A stretch of DNA of 64,000 nucleotides from Conexibacter woesei Iso977N (GCF_000424625.1 NZ_AUKG01000002.1:1674001-1738000), one strand, 5' to 3'. Positions 13,280 through 25,381 are shown, counted from the first letter of the stretch. Made by a program: numbers and translations. The notes: generated by a model from the sequence alone, not told the origin.

Positions 13280-13696
13280 CTAGGACTCGACGAGGTTGGA
13301 TCGGGAGATCGCGTCGTACGGGATCGACACGACGCCGGTGCCTGCTGCGACCGTCACCTCGGTGTCGGACGCTCCCACCAACTCACCGGTGAACGACTTG
13401 TGGCCGTCGTGCGCCTCACGCGTTCGCACGCGCGCACGCCGACCGATGAACCGCCGGTAGTGATCCGGCTTGCTGAGAGGACGCTCCGGGCCGGGCGAGG
13501 AGACGGTCAGGCCGTACTCCTCCAACAACTCCGGCAGGGCGTTCGTGACGCGCTCGCACAGGTCGAGCGTCACGCCTTCGGGATGGTCGATGTAGAGCTC
13601 CACGTTGCCGTCCTGGAGCTCCGCGAGCAGCACCTCGACCTCGGGCTCGCGCTCGGCGAGCTTGCTCTCGATCTCAGCCTGGATGGTGTTGCTCAT
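13280..13696 (-). CDS. rimP: Ribosome maturation factor RimP
   Basis: 30S maturation factor of two domains, acting before 3'-domain assembly. Conserved parts are [21 protein letters not shown], the [20 protein letters not shown] segment and the C-terminal SH3-like barrel ([17 protein letters not shown]). It is first in the rimP-nusA-ylxR-infB operon, as in most bacteria. The open frame allows a TTG three bases upstream; ATG 13696 is preferred because GGGGAGGG sits a few bases before it. A strong hairpin terminator lies about 12 bases upstream. Confidence 0.94.
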   Translation of the reverse strand: MSNTIQAEIESKLAEREPEVEVLLAELQDGNVELYIDHPEGVTLDLCERVTNALPELLEEYGLTVSSPGPERPLSKPDHYRRFIGRRARVRTREAHDGHKSFTGELVGASDTEVTVAAGTGVVSIPYDAISRSNLVES

Positions 13697-13707
13697 CAAC
13701 CCTCCCC

Positions 13708-13740
13708 TCTCAAAATGAAAGAGCGGGCTATCGCCCGCTC
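13708..13740 (-). terminator. Rho-independent terminator before rimP
   Basis: A perfect 8-base inverted repeat, GAGCGGGC / GCCCGCTC with a 4-base loop, covers 13721-13740. In the minus direction it is followed by TTTCATTTT. It would end the transcript of the TPR gene and isolate it from the rimP operon, or act as a leader hairpin for rimP. Confidence 0.8.
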
Positions 13741-13799
13741 CCTGTACATCACCGGCGACGAGGCGCCGGCACGGAAGTTGTCCTCGCAGAATAGCAGCG

Positions 13800-14174
13800 T
13801 CAGGCCGCTTTGCGCCGTGCCTGGTCGCGGTATTTCCTGTAGTCCGCCCGCTGGGGCTGGAGGGTCGCGGCGAGCGCCAGCGGCTTCAGCGCCTCGGCGT
13901 CGCGGCCCAGCTGCTGGTAGGCGCGGCCGAGGCAGAACAAGGCGTAGTCGTTGGTCGGCGCGTGCTCGACGACGGCCTCGAACTCGGCGACGGCCTCCGA
14001 GTAGCGCTGGGCCAGGAACAGCGCGCGGCCATAGGCCTCGCGGACCGAGTCCTTGTCCGGTGCCAGCTCGCGGGCGCGCCCGAGCGGGACGGTCGCCGCG
14101 TGGTGGTCGCCGGACTCCAGGAGCTCGGTGCCTTGCCGGAACAGCTCGTAGGCGCCTGGATCCTCACTCGTCAT
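13800..14174 (-). CDS. TPR repeat protein
   Basis: 124-residue protein made of about three tetratricopeptide repeats, for example AYGRALFLAQRYSEAVAEFE and ALFCLGRAYQQLGRDAEALK. It has no signal peptide, so it is probably a cytoplasmic scaffold; its partner is unknown. The ATG at 14174 is 2 bases after the transglutaminase stop, implying coupling, so it may serve the MoxR/DUF58/transglutaminase module upstream. It is the last gene before a terminator. A long open frame that continues into the transglutaminase region in this frame is not coding. Confidence 0.82.
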   Translation of the reverse strand: MTSEDPGAYELFRQGTELLESGDHHAATVPLGRARELAPDKDSVREAYGRALFLAQRYSEAVAEFEAVVEHAPTNDYALFCLGRAYQQLGRDAEALKPLALAATLQPQRADYRKYRDQARRKAA

Positions 14175-14176
14175 GG

Positions 14177-16471
14177 TCAGCCAGTGTATGCGCGGCGGCG
14201 GCGCGGTCTCAACGCGTCCCACACCTCCGCGGACCGCGGCGGCAGCGCCCACAGCGCGCGCAGCCGGCCGCGCAGCCCGAGGCCCGCGGCCAGCTCGCGG
14301 CGCAGCGCGCGGCGCTGTGCGGGAGTCGTCGGGACGGCGCCGCGGCCGTAGCGCGCGACGCGCAGCGTCCGGACGTAGGCCAGCGCGCCGTCGCTGCCCG
14401 CCAGCAGCGTCTCGACGCGTGCCAGCGTCAGGTCGGGCGCCGTGTCGCGGCCGGACCGGACGAGCGCCATCCGCAGCTCCTCGAGCTCCGGATCGCCGGA
14501 GCGCGCGAGCATCCGCCGGCGCCGGACCGAGGCCACCAACAACGCGATGAAGGCCACCAAGATGATCACGGCCAGGACGCCCAGCGCGGTCCAGCTGGTC
14601 CCGCCACTGCTCCTCTGCGCCGACGTGCCGCCCGACGTCGGGTCGCTCGTGCGGTCGCTGCTGGGTGCCGCGGCGCCCTTGCTCACCGGCGTCGTCGCCC
14701 TGACCGCCAGCGTGTCGGTCGTCTGGCCGCGCGCGGGCGAGTCGCCCGGCGTCGGGTCGAACGTCACCCAGCCGATGCGCGGGAAGTAGACCTCGACCCA
14801 GGAGTGCGCGTCGTAGTCGCGCAGCACGTGGTCCCTGCCGTCGTGCGAGCCGGGCGAGAAGCCCGCGACCACGCGCGCGGGCGCGCCGGCCATCCGCAGC
14901 AGCAGCGCGGTCGCGCCCGCGAAGTGCTGGCAGTAGCCCGCGTGGTCGCGGAACAGGAACGCGTCGAGCGGCGCGAGCCTGCCGGGCGGAGGCGGCGTCT
15001 CGGTGTAGCGCGCGCCGCGGTTGACGCGGGCCATCACGTTCTGGACCAAGTCGTAGGGGTCGGTCGACGCGGCGGCCAGCTGCTGGGCCAGGCGGAACTC
15101 GCGCGCGTAGGACGAGGCGCCCATGACGTCGTCGGCGTTCATCTGCTGGAACCCGTAGCGCCCCTGAGCGAGGTTCGAGGTGCCCGAGCCGTAGGGCGCG
15201 AACTGGACCCTGAGGTCGTCGCCGTAGCCGGGCGTCGGCGGGACCGACACCGTCAGCTGGCGGAAGACCCACGGCGGGTAGCGCGTCCCGGCGCCGTGCA
15301 GCTCGACGGTCCCGGGCGTCGGGTAGTAGACGGTGGCGTCGTAGCCGTCGCCGCGCTTGAGCGGCCTGCCGTCGGAGACCCACGTGCCCGGCGTCGCCTC
15401 GACCGGGTGCTTGCTGGCGTGGTCGATCGCCAGCGTCGTGCCCGCGCCGACGAACGGCAGCGACTTCAGCGCCTTGATCTCGACGTGGAACGTCTGCGTC
15501 CAGCCGGGATGGCCCGCGGAGATCTCGGTGTCGTCGGAGTCGCCGAGCACGCCCCTGGCCTGGACCCACTCGCGCCCGTCGAAGTCCTCCAGGTTCTCGG
15601 TCTTCATGTACAGCTCGCCCCTGACGCCCTGCACCCGCGCCATCTCGGTGCCGTCGCGCGGCCAGGTCAGCGGCGCGTAGCTGTGGTTCCAGGAGAAGGT
15701 GGTGGTCTTGCCCGCCTGCAACGACTCGGCGAGCGCCTCGTAGTCGACCCACGGCCGGTCGGAGGCCAGATGCGGCGCCAGCAGCGCCGAGGCGAGGATC
15801 GCGGTCAGGCCGAGGCCGATCGCCGCGGTCGCCTCGCGGCCCTGGAGGCGGTCGGCCCACAGGAACGCGGCGAGCAGGACGGCGAAGACGAGCCCGTCGA
15901 AGTACGGGTGGCCGGGCCGGTGCTCGATGATCGCGATCGCGTAGGTGGCGGTCAGCAGCGCGGCGGCGCCGAAGCGCCGCGGGTTCGGCTTGAGCGCGAG
16001 GACCGCGGCGGCCAGCAGCAGCACGCCGCCGCCGGCGATCAGGACGACCAACACCCACATGTCGGACCCGCGGTAGGGCATCCGCAGCGCGGGCAGCGTC
16101 CCGATGCCGTCGCCGATCCCGCTCGCCAGCGCGTCCCAGTGCCAGGGCTTCAGGTACCAGCCGGGCACGCCGGCCAGCGCGAGGATCACGACCAAGGACA
16201 CCAACAACGCCGCGGCGGCGGCGGGCAGCCGCCAGCGCCGGCGCGCGCCGTCGAGCTCGAGCGCGGCGGCGGTGGCCAGGCCGCCGATCACCGCGACGAC
16301 GAACAGCGCGACCAGCTTGCCGCCCGACGACGGGCGCGTGATCGCCGCCCAGTGCGTCGCGCCGAACAGGGCCAGCGCGCAGAAGGCGACGAAGCGGACG
16401 GTCCAGGCGTCGGCGCGCAGCGCGACGCCCGTCCCCGCCCCGCTGCGCAGCGGTGCCGGAACCGCGCTCAC
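14177..16471 (-). CDS. Membrane-anchored transglutaminase-like protein (TgpA type)
   Basis: 764-residue membrane protein with six or more N-terminal transmembrane helices (for example VRFVAFCALALFGATHWAAI and FVVAVIGGLATAAALEL). An extracytoplasmic transglutaminase-core domain follows, then one C-terminal helix (LGVLAVIILVAFIALLVAS) and a cytoplasmic tail. The catalytic triad is visible: Cys in YCQHFA near residue 511, His in DAHSWVEV near 553 and Asp in FDPTPG near 570. Such genes usually stand with a MoxR ATPase and a DUF58 protein, exactly as here, and are thought to act on surface proteins or peptides; the substrate is unknown. Start GTG 16471 overlaps the DUF58 stop as GTGA. Confidence 0.9.
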   Translation of the reverse strand: MSAVPAPLRSGAGTGVALRADAWTVRFVAFCALALFGATHWAAITRPSSGGKLVALFVVAVIGGLATAAALELDGARRRWRLPAAAAALLVSLVVILALAGVPGWYLKPWHWDALASGIGDGIGTLPALRMPYRGSDMWVLVVLIAGGGVLLLAAAVLALKPNPRRFGAAALLTATYAIAIIEHRPGHPYFDGLVFAVLLAAFLWADRLQGREATAAIGLGLTAILASALLAPHLASDRPWVDYEALAESLQAGKTTTFSWNHSYAPLTWPRDGTEMARVQGVRGELYMKTENLEDFDGREWVQARGVLGDSDDTEISAGHPGWTQTFHVEIKALKSLPFVGAGTTLAIDHASKHPVEATPGTWVSDGRPLKRGDGYDATVYYPTPGTVELHGAGTRYPPWVFRQLTVSVPPTPGYGDDLRVQFAPYGSGTSNLAQGRYGFQQMNADDVMGASSYAREFRLAQQLAAASTDPYDLVQNVMARVNRGARYTETPPPPGRLAPLDAFLFRDHAGYCQHFAGATALLLRMAGAPARVVAGFSPGSHDGRDHVLRDYDAHSWVEVYFPRIGWVTFDPTPGDSPARGQTTDTLAVRATTPVSKGAAAPSSDRTSDPTSGGTSAQRSSGGTSWTALGVLAVIILVAFIALLVASVRRRRMLARSGDPELEELRMALVRSGRDTAPDLTLARVETLLAGSDGALAYVRTLRVARYGRGAVPTTPAQRRALRRELAAGLGLRGRLRALWALPPRSAEVWDALRPRRRRAYTG

Positions 16472-17592
16472 GCGACCGCTCCCCCGGTCGCGGCGGGCTC
16501 GGGACCGCGGCGGGCCTCGCTCAGCTCGTAGCCGAGGCAGCCCGCGACGCTGAACGCCGCGCGCCGGCCGGCCAGCTCGCCGGGGATGACGAGCACGCGG
16601 CCGCCGCCGGGCGCGTGGGCCAGCGCGCGCGGCGGGCGCGACAGGCGCCGCGCGGCGACGTAGACGATCGGCCCGCGCCGCGCCGCCAGGCCCGACAGCG
16701 GCGGCGGCGAGCCGCCCTCGACGAGCGCCAGGCGCGCGTGAAGGTGAGCCCATCCCACCAGTCCGGGATCCATCGCGGCCGGGCGGCGGTCGCCGGGGAT
16801 CATCAGCGCGCAGCCGCCGGCACGCGCGAGGTGGACGGCCAGCGACGCGGTGGCGCGGACCGCGGCGTCGAGGTCGTCCTCGCTCGCGGCCCCGCGCGGG
16901 TCCAGGACGACGAGCGGGCGCGTGTCGCTGTCGGCGCGCAGGCGCCGCTCCAGCAGCTCGCCGCGCTTGGCCAGCGACGGCCAGTACATGCGCGAGGCCG
17001 GCGTGCCCTCACGCGCTTGGCGCAGGCCGTCGAGCTCGATCTCGGCCGCGACCGAGGAGCGGCGCCCGAGCTGCAGCGAGCCGGACCCGTCGCCGCCGCC
17101 CGACGGCGACAGCACCGGCTCGATCCGCGGCAGGATCAGCACCTCGTCGGCCGCGACGTCGGTCCCGCGCGCGACGCGCACCATCAGGCCGAACGGGTCG
17201 CGCACCGCGACGCGCGGCGAGGTCAGCACCTTGCGCCCGCGCCTGGCGAAGCGCACGTCGATGTGCACGCGGGTCAGGCGCCGCCCGGTCGCCAGCGGCG
17301 CGGGCGCGGGCAGCAGCGGGTCGAGCAGCGCGCCGGTCGGCAGCGGGCGCGTGCCGGTCACGCGCAGCACGACCGGGACCGGCTCCTCCTCCATCGCGCG
17401 CGTCACGCCGACCGTGCGCGAGACCGCGATCCCGCGCGCGCCGCCGACCACCCACAGCAGGCAGCCCAAGGCCACCAACACGAACGCCGCGCCGGCGACG
17501 TAGAGCGGTTGCGCGTCGAGCGTGCCCGCGACGACGATCAGCAGGACGCCGAGTGCCGCGGTCCGGAGGAGCGGGCGGGCGGTCTCCTCCAT
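16468..17592 (-). CDS. DUF58 domain protein
   Basis: 374-residue protein with two N-terminal transmembrane helices (about 10-60) and a von Willebrand-A-like DUF58 domain containing the family signature around REGTPASRMYWPS. DUF58 proteins partner MoxR AAA+ ATPases and are thought to be chaperoned or metal-binding effectors. This one lies between moxR (17-base gap) and the transglutaminase gene (GTGA overlap). The ATG at 17592 is the first start after the moxR stop, with AGGAG a short distance upstream. Confidence 0.88.
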   Translation of the reverse strand: MEETARPLLRTAALGVLLIVVAGTLDAQPLYVAGAAFVLVALGCLLWVVGGARGIAVSRTVGVTRAMEEEPVPVVLRVTGTRPLPTGALLDPLLPAPAPLATGRRLTRVHIDVRFARRGRKVLTSPRVAVRDPFGLMVRVARGTDVAADEVLILPRIEPVLSPSGGGDGSGSLQLGRRSSVAAEIELDGLRQAREGTPASRMYWPSLAKRGELLERRLRADSDTRPLVVLDPRGAASEDDLDAAVRATASLAVHLARAGGCALMIPGDRRPAAMDPGLVGWAHLHARLALVEGGSPPPLSGLAARRGPIVYVAARRLSRPPRALAHAPGGGRVLVIPGELAGRRAAFSVAGCLGYELSEARRGPEPAATGGAVA

Positions 17593-17609
17593 GGCCGATG
17601 AACCCGCTC

Positions 17610-18569
17610 CTACAGCGCCGGCGTCGCGGCGAGCGCGTCGGCGACGACCTGCTCGGGCGTCGCGTCCAGCGCCTCCGGCGCCAGGACGATCCGGTGCGAC
17701 AGCACCTGGCGCGCGAGCGCCTGGACGTCGTCGGGCAGCGCGTGGTCGCGCCCCTGCAGGAGCGCGCGCGCCTTGGCGGCGCGCAGCAGCATCAGCCCCG
17801 CGCGCGGCGAGGCGCCCAGCTCGGTCCGCGCGTCCTCGCGCGTGCGCTGGAGCAGGGCGACGATGTAGGCCCGCAGGCGGTCGGAGGCGTTGACGCGCGT
17901 GGCGATGTCGATCGCCTCCAGGACGTCGGCGGCCGACGCGACCGGCTCCATCTTCTCGACACGGTCGCCGGCCTCGTGGGCGCGCAGCATGTCGACCTCG
18001 GCGGCCGGCGTCGGGTAGCCGAGCGACAGCCGCGCCATGAAGCGGTCGACCTGCGCCTCGGGCAGCGGGTAGGTGCCCTCGAACTCGACCGGGTTCTGCG
18101 TGGCGAGCACGACGAACGGGCGCGCCAGCTCGTGCGAGTGCACGTCGACCGTGACGCGCCGCTCCTGCATGCACTCCAGCAACCCGGACTGTGTCTTGGG
18201 CGACGCGCGGTTGATCTCGTCGACGAGCACGACGTTGGCGAAGATCGGGCCGGGCCGGAACTCGAAGCGGTCCTCGCGCTGGTTGAAGATGTTCGTGCCG
18301 ACGACGTCGGCGGGCAGCAGGTCGGCCGTGCACTGCACGCGCTGGAACCCGAGGTCGGTGACGCGCGCGAAGGCACGGGCGAGCGTGGTCTTGCCGACGC
18401 CGGGCAGGTCCTCGATCAGCACGTGGCCCTCGGCGAGGATGCAGACGAGCAGGTCCTCGAGGATGCTCTGCTTGACCTCGACCGCGTCGTGGACGGCCTC
18501 GGCGATCCGGCGCGCGAGCAGCCCGGCCCGCGCGACCTCGGAGCCGTCGAGCGAGCCCTCGGTGCTCAT
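17610..18569 (-). CDS. MoxR family AAA+ ATPase
   Basis: AAA+ ATPase with Walker A GVGKTT, Walker B VVLVDEINRA, sensor 1 in VLATQNPVEFEGTYPLPEAQ and the arginine-finger phrase AQVDRFM, 319 residues. MoxR proteins act as chaperones that mature partner complexes, usually those encoded beside them, here the DUF58 and transglutaminase proteins. The ATG overlaps the coaBC stop as ATGA, so it is coupled to coenzyme A synthesis and the mihF-gmk-rpoZ run only by position. Confidence 0.95.
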   Translation of the reverse strand: MSTEGSLDGSEVARAGLLARRIAEAVHDAVEVKQSILEDLLVCILAEGHVLIEDLPGVGKTTLARAFARVTDLGFQRVQCTADLLPADVVGTNIFNQREDRFEFRPGPIFANVVLVDEINRASPKTQSGLLECMQERRVTVDVHSHELARPFVVLATQNPVEFEGTYPLPEAQVDRFMARLSLGYPTPAAEVDMLRAHEAGDRVEKMEPVASAADVLEAIDIATRVNASDRLRAYIVALLQRTREDARTELGASPRAGLMLLRAAKARALLQGRDHALPDDVQALARQVLSHRIVLAPEALDATPEQVVADALAATPAL

Positions 18570-19816
18570 CGCTGCGCTCCCGCTCCGGCGCGGAGGCGGT
18601 CGACGGTGGCGAGGATCGCGCGCGCGACCTCGGCCTTCGTGCCGCGCGGGACGGCCTCGTCGCCGGCGGCGGTGACGATCGTCACCTCGTTGTCGGTGGC
18701 ATCGAACCCGATGCCCGGCTGCGAGACGTCGTTGACCACCACCGCATCCAACCCCTTCCGCTGCAGCTTGTCGCGCCCGTACTCGACCGCGCCCGCGCCA
18801 TGTTCCGCGGCGAAGCCGACGAGCGTCTGCTCCGGGCGGCGGGTGGCGGCGAGACCGGTCAACACGTCCTCTGTACGTTCGAGCACCAGCGCCAGCTCAT
18901 CGCGATCGGTCTTCTTCAGCTTGCCTTCGTGCGCGCTCGCGGGCCGGAAGTCGGCGACCGCCGCGCTCATCACCAAGACGTCGCAGCTCGCAAAAGCTTC
19001 CTTCGACGCCGCGCCGAGCTGCGCCGCGGTCTCGACGTCGACGTAGGTCACGCGCGGGTGGCGCGACAGCGTGACGTTCGCCGCGATCACCGTGACCTCG
19101 GCGCCGAGCGCCGCGGCCTCCTCGGCGACCGCGAAGCCCATCCGGCCCGACGAGCGGTTGCCGACGTAGCGGACCGCGTCGATCGGCTCGCGCGTCCCGC
19201 CCGCGGTGATCAGGACGCGCAGGCCGTCCCACGGGCGGGCGCCCGCGGGGACCACGGCCTCGAAGGCGGCGACGAGGTCGGCGACGTCGGCCAGCCGGCC
19301 GGTCCCCCACTCGTTCCTGGTGGCCAGCGCGCCGGTGGTCGGCGCGACGATCGTCACGCCGCGCGCCTGCAACAGCGACAGGTTGCTCTGCGTCGCCGGG
19401 TGCTCCCACATGTGGTGGTTCATCGCGGGCGCGACGAGCACCGGGCAGGACGCGGCCAGCGCCGCGGAGGTCAGCAGGTTGTCGGCCAGCCCGTGCGCGA
19501 GCTTGGCGATCGTGTTGGCCGACGCGGGCGCGATCAGGTAGGCGTCGGCGTTGCGGACCAGCTCCAGGTGCGAGGCCGGATCGTGGTCCGGCGGCTGCTG
19601 GTCGGGGAACGCGCCCCGGGCGGGGTCGCGTTCGAACTCGTCGGTCAGGACCGGGGCGCCGGTCAGCGCCGCGAACGAGGCGGCGCCGACGAACTTCTGG
19701 GCGGTCGGGGTCTGGATGACCCGGACCGCGTGCCCGGCCTTCGTGGCCAGGCGCACGACCTCGAGCGCCTTGTAGGCGGCGATGCCCCCGCTGACCCCGA
19801 GGAGCAGGCGCGCCAT
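18566..19816 (-). CDS. coaBC: Bifunctional phosphopantothenoylcysteine decarboxylase / phosphopantothenate-cysteine ligase
   Basis: Two steps of coenzyme A synthesis in one protein. The N-terminal flavoprotein (CoaC) has GVSGGIAAYKALEVVR, the catalytic-site PASANTIAKLAHGLADNLL and the APAMNHHMWEHPA substrate loop. The C-terminal ligase (CoaB) has VLITAGGTREPIDAVRYVGN and SSGRMGFAVAEEA. It is 416 residues, the expected size. It lies 15 bases after rpoZ and overlaps moxR by four bases (ATGA). The gmk-rpoZ-coaBC order is widely conserved. Confidence 0.96.
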   Translation of the reverse strand: MARLLLGVSGGIAAYKALEVVRLATKAGHAVRVIQTPTAQKFVGAASFAALTGAPVLTDEFERDPARGAFPDQQPPDHDPASHLELVRNADAYLIAPASANTIAKLAHGLADNLLTSAALAASCPVLVAPAMNHHMWEHPATQSNLSLLQARGVTIVAPTTGALATRNEWGTGRLADVADLVAAFEAVVPAGARPWDGLRVLITAGGTREPIDAVRYVGNRSSGRMGFAVAEEAAALGAEVTVIAANVTLSRHPRVTYVDVETAAQLGAASKEAFASCDVLVMSAAVADFRPASAHEGKLKKTDRDELALVLERTEDVLTGLAATRRPEQTLVGFAAEHGAGAVEYGRDKLQRKGLDAVVVNDVSQPGIGFDATDNEVTIVTAAGDEAVPRGTKAEVARAILATVDRLRAGAGAQR

Positions 19817-19831
19817 GGTGACCAGCCGCTC

Positions 19832-20059
19832 CTAGCGGTACTGGTACTTGATCTTGCCCGCGGCGACTTCCTCGAGGGCGATCGTCAAGTAGTTCTTCGA
19901 GATGGTCTCGACCATCGGCGGCGGGAACTCGTCGAACGTCCCCTCACCCAAGTTGTGGTAGTACGAGTTGATCTGGCGCGCGCGCTTGGCGGCGACGAGG
20001 ACCGAGGCGTAGTTGGAGTCGACGTGGTCGAGCAGCTTGTCGATGCGGGGACTGATCAC
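19832..20059 (-). CDS. rpoZ: RNA polymerase omega subunit
   Basis: 75-residue omega subunit that helps fold and assemble beta'. The start ISPRIDKLLDHVDSNYASVL and the phrase AAKRARQINSYYHN match RpoZ. The start is GTG 20059, overlapping the gmk stop as GTGA; a longer open frame upstream is gmk in another frame. Placement between gmk and coaBC is standard. Confidence 0.95.
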   Translation of the reverse strand: MISPRIDKLLDHVDSNYASVLVAAKRARQINSYYHNLGEGTFDEFPPPMVETISKNYLTIALEEVAAGKIKYQYR

Positions 20060-20655
20060 GCGGTCATTGTACCCCGGACGATGGACTCCAGCTGCTCGGC
20101 GGCGTCGTGGAGCCGGTCGTTGACGACGACGTGCTCGAACTCGCCCGCGGCGGCCAGCTCCTCCTCGGCGACCTTGAGCCGCCGCTCGACCTGCTCGGGG
20201 TCGTCGGTGCCGCGCCCGATCAGGCGCTCGCGCAGCGTCGCCTCGTCGGGCGGCTCGATGAAGATCTGGGTCGCGCTCGGCAGCGTCTCGCGCACCTGGC
20301 GCGCGCCCTGGACCTCGATCTCCAGGACGACCGGATGGCCGCCGGAGGTGTGGCGGTCCAGCTCCTCGCGCAGCGTCCCGTAGCGGCGGCCGCTGTACTC
20401 GGCCCACTCGACGAACTCGCCCGCATCGACCCTCCGCGCGAACTCCTCGTCGGAGATGAAGTGGTAGTCGACGCCCTGCGTCTCTCCCGGTCGCGGCCGG
20501 CGCGTCGTCGCCGACACGCTCATCGCGAGCTCGGGGACACGCTCGCGCAGCAGGCGGATGAGCGTGCCCTTGCCGACCCCGGAGGGTCCGGTGATGACAA
20601 ATACGCCGGGCAGAGCCGGGAGGCTACTTGCGGAGCATGCTGATGAGCTCAGCAC
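20056..20655 (-). CDS. gmk: Guanylate kinase
   Basis: Phosphorylates GMP to GDP with ATP. The P-loop is GPSGVGKGT, the GMP-binding region is SATTRRPRPGETQGVDYHFI, and LEIEVQGARQV is also conserved. The ATG at 20655 lies inside the end of mihF (32-base overlap) and gives a loose N-terminal extension of about 16 residues before the conserved core. No better ATG, GTG or TTG lies between it and the core. MihF followed by gmk is an actinobacterial arrangement. Confidence 0.95.
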   Translation of the reverse strand: MLSSSACSASSLPALPGVFVITGPSGVGKGTLIRLLRERVPELAMSVSATTRRPRPGETQGVDYHFISDEEFARRVDAGEFVEWAEYSGRRYGTLREELDRHTSGGHPVVLEIEVQGARQVRETLPSATQIFIEPPDEATLRERLIGRGTDDPEQVERRLKVAEEELAAAGEFEHVVVNDRLHDAAEQLESIVRGTMTA

Positions 20656-20965
20656 GCTGGCGATCCGAGAGGCCGCCGATGGTCTTCGAGGGCGAGATCC
20701 GGCAGGTCTGCAGGATCTTGTTCGCCTTCACCCGCCCGTACTTCGGGACGGCCAGGAGCATGTCGAAGACCTTGGCGGTCTCGAGGAACTCGGGCGGGTC
20801 GAGAAGCAGTTGGTGGATCGACACTCGACCGGCCTTCAGGTCGCGCTTGAGCTGCGCGCGACGGGTGCGGATGACGTTCGCCTTCTGGAGGGCGTCCATC
20901 CGCTGGTTGAGGCTGCGTTCGGGTGCCGCCGTGTGCTTGGTGGGCGAGTTGGCGGCCGGCGACAT
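20624..20965 (-). CDS. mihF: Actinobacterial integration host factor MihF
   Basis: Small basic nucleoid-associated protein, 113 residues, with the helix-two-turn-helix core KVFDMLLAVPKYGRVKANKI, then RISPSKTIGGLSDRQRAEL. It is unrelated to the HU/IHF fold; it bends DNA and supports site-specific recombination in mycobacteria and Streptomyces (sIHF). A poorly conserved N-terminal arm of about 20 residues precedes the core. It overlaps gmk by 32 bases and heads the operon, with a promoter placed so close that the mRNA is predicted leaderless or nearly so. Confidence 0.93.
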   Translation of the reverse strand: MSPAANSPTKHTAAPERSLNQRMDALQKANVIRTRRAQLKRDLKAGRVSIHQLLLDPPEFLETAKVFDMLLAVPKYGRVKANKILQTCRISPSKTIGGLSDRQRAELISMLRK

Positions 20966-20975
20966 CGGGGCGCCG

Positions 20976-21003
20976 ATACTACACGCCTCGGACCCCTCGG
21001 CAA
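20976..21003 (-). promoter_or_regulatory. Predicted mihF promoter (near-leaderless)
   Basis: On the minus strand a -35-like TTGCCG (21003-20998) and a -10-like TAGTAT (20981-20976) are separated by 16 bases. The expected start of transcription falls about 4 bases before the mihF ATG at 20965. There is no Shine-Dalgarno sequence, which agrees with leaderless translation. Confidence 0.5.
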
Positions 21004-21089
21004 GCGCCGATGGCTCAATTCGGCTGGACCTCGACCTGAGGTCGACCCTTGTTCAGGTTGGTTGACGGTCGCGCCGGGTTTTGCAGGCA

Positions 21090-21136
21090 CTTTGCGGGGC
21101 CTCTGCGACCATCCGCAAAGCGGTCCCTCGGACCGC
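21090..21136 (-). terminator. Terminator hairpins after the pyr operon
   Basis: Two perfect hairpins abut in the minus direction about 95 bases past pyrD. GCGGTCC / GGACCGC with a 3-base loop (21120-21136) is followed by TTTGCGG. CTTTGCGG / CCGCAAAG covers 21090-21120 with a longer loop. They lie between the pyrD stop and the mihF promoter, a fitting place for termination. The T-run is short, so efficiency is uncertain. Confidence 0.5.
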
Positions 21137-21228
21137 CGGCCGCTGTTTGCGACGTTCCGGGCGGGCGTATGTGCGTAGTCCACACCTACCCGTCCGGACG
21201 GCCGGGCGTCCTTGTTCATACAAGCGTC

Positions 21229-22289
21229 TCAGGAGTGCCGAAGCGGCCAGTTCGAACCTGCCGCGCGTGCCCGTCCGGCGAGCCCGCGCACCACCCGGCG
21301 CGGCCACAGCGGACCGCCGTAGATGAAGGCGGTGTAGGCCTGGACGAGCGTCGCTCCGTCCTGCAGTCGCGCCCACGCGTCGTCGGCGTTCTCCACCCCA
21401 CCCACCGAGATGATGGTGAAGTCGGCGCCGAGGCGCTCCCGCAGCCGCCGCAGCACCTGCGTCGAACGTTCGGCCACGGGCGGGCCGGAGAGGCCGCCGG
21501 CGCCCGCGGCCTCGACCTCGGCCCGAGGGGTCGCGAGACCGTCGCGCGAGATGGTGGTGTTGGTCGCGATCAGCCCGTCGAGGCCGACCCGGAGCGCGAA
21601 CGCGGCGACCGCGTCGACGTCGTCGTCGGCGAGGTCGGGCGCGATCTTGACGAGCAGCGGGACGGCGTTGGCGCCCATCCCCTCCCGCACCGCCGCGACG
21701 AGCGGCTCGAGCTGCTCGACGGCCTGGAGGTCGCGCAGCCCGGGGGTGTTCGGTGACGACACGTTGATGACGAGGTAGTCGGCCAGCGGCGCCAGCGCGG
21801 CGGCGCTCGCGCGGTAGTCGGCGGCCGCGTCGTCGGCGAGCTTCGTCTTGCCGATGTTCACGCCGACGACGAGACCCGGGTCGCGGCGCTTGGCGAGCCG
21901 GACCACGGCCGCCGTGGCGCCACCGTTGTTGAAGCCCATGCGGTTGACCAGCGCGCGGTCGGCCGGCAGCCGGAACAGCCGCGGCCGCGGGTTGCCCGGC
22001 TGGGGCTGCGCGGTGATCGTCCCGACCTCGACGAACCCGAAGCCGAGCGCGGCGAGCTCGTTCAGATGCGCGGCGTCCTTGTCGAAGCCCGCGGCGAGGC
22101 CGAGCGGCGACGGGAACGTCAGCCCCATCGCCTCGACGCGCAGCGCGCCGTCCCGGACGCCGCACGCGCGCGCGACCGCGCGCCGCAGCGGCCGCGGCGC
22201 CAGCGTCAACGCCAGCGCGCGCGTGCCGAGCCGGTGCGCGGTCTCGGCGTCGACCCGCCGCAGGACGAGCGTGAAGAACGCGCGCCAGA

Positions 22290-22293
<4 letters not shown>
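21229..22293 (-). CDS. pyrD: Quinone-dependent dihydroorotate dehydrogenase (class 2), probable CTG start
   Basis: Oxidises dihydroorotate to orotate with FMN and membrane quinone. The class 2 N-terminal helix is present ([17 protein letters not shown]). The FMN and substrate segments [44 protein letters not shown] and GGLSGPPV are intact, and the catalytic Ser of class 2 enzymes lies in the NVSSPNTPG loop. No ATG, GTG or TTG occurs in frame near the conserved N-terminus. A CTG at 22293 overlaps the carB stop as CTGA, like the ATGA and GTGA couples around it, and gives 354 residues. The enzyme type is sure; the start is inferred. Confidence 0.93.

Positions 22294-25381
<3,088 letters not shown>

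Noticed and set aside
21230-21265. tRNA-Ser-like stretch near the pyrD end
   Set aside because: Resembles a tRNA 5' region (GGAGTGCCGAAGCGGCC) but no anticodon or T-arm follows, and it is the coding end of pyrD.
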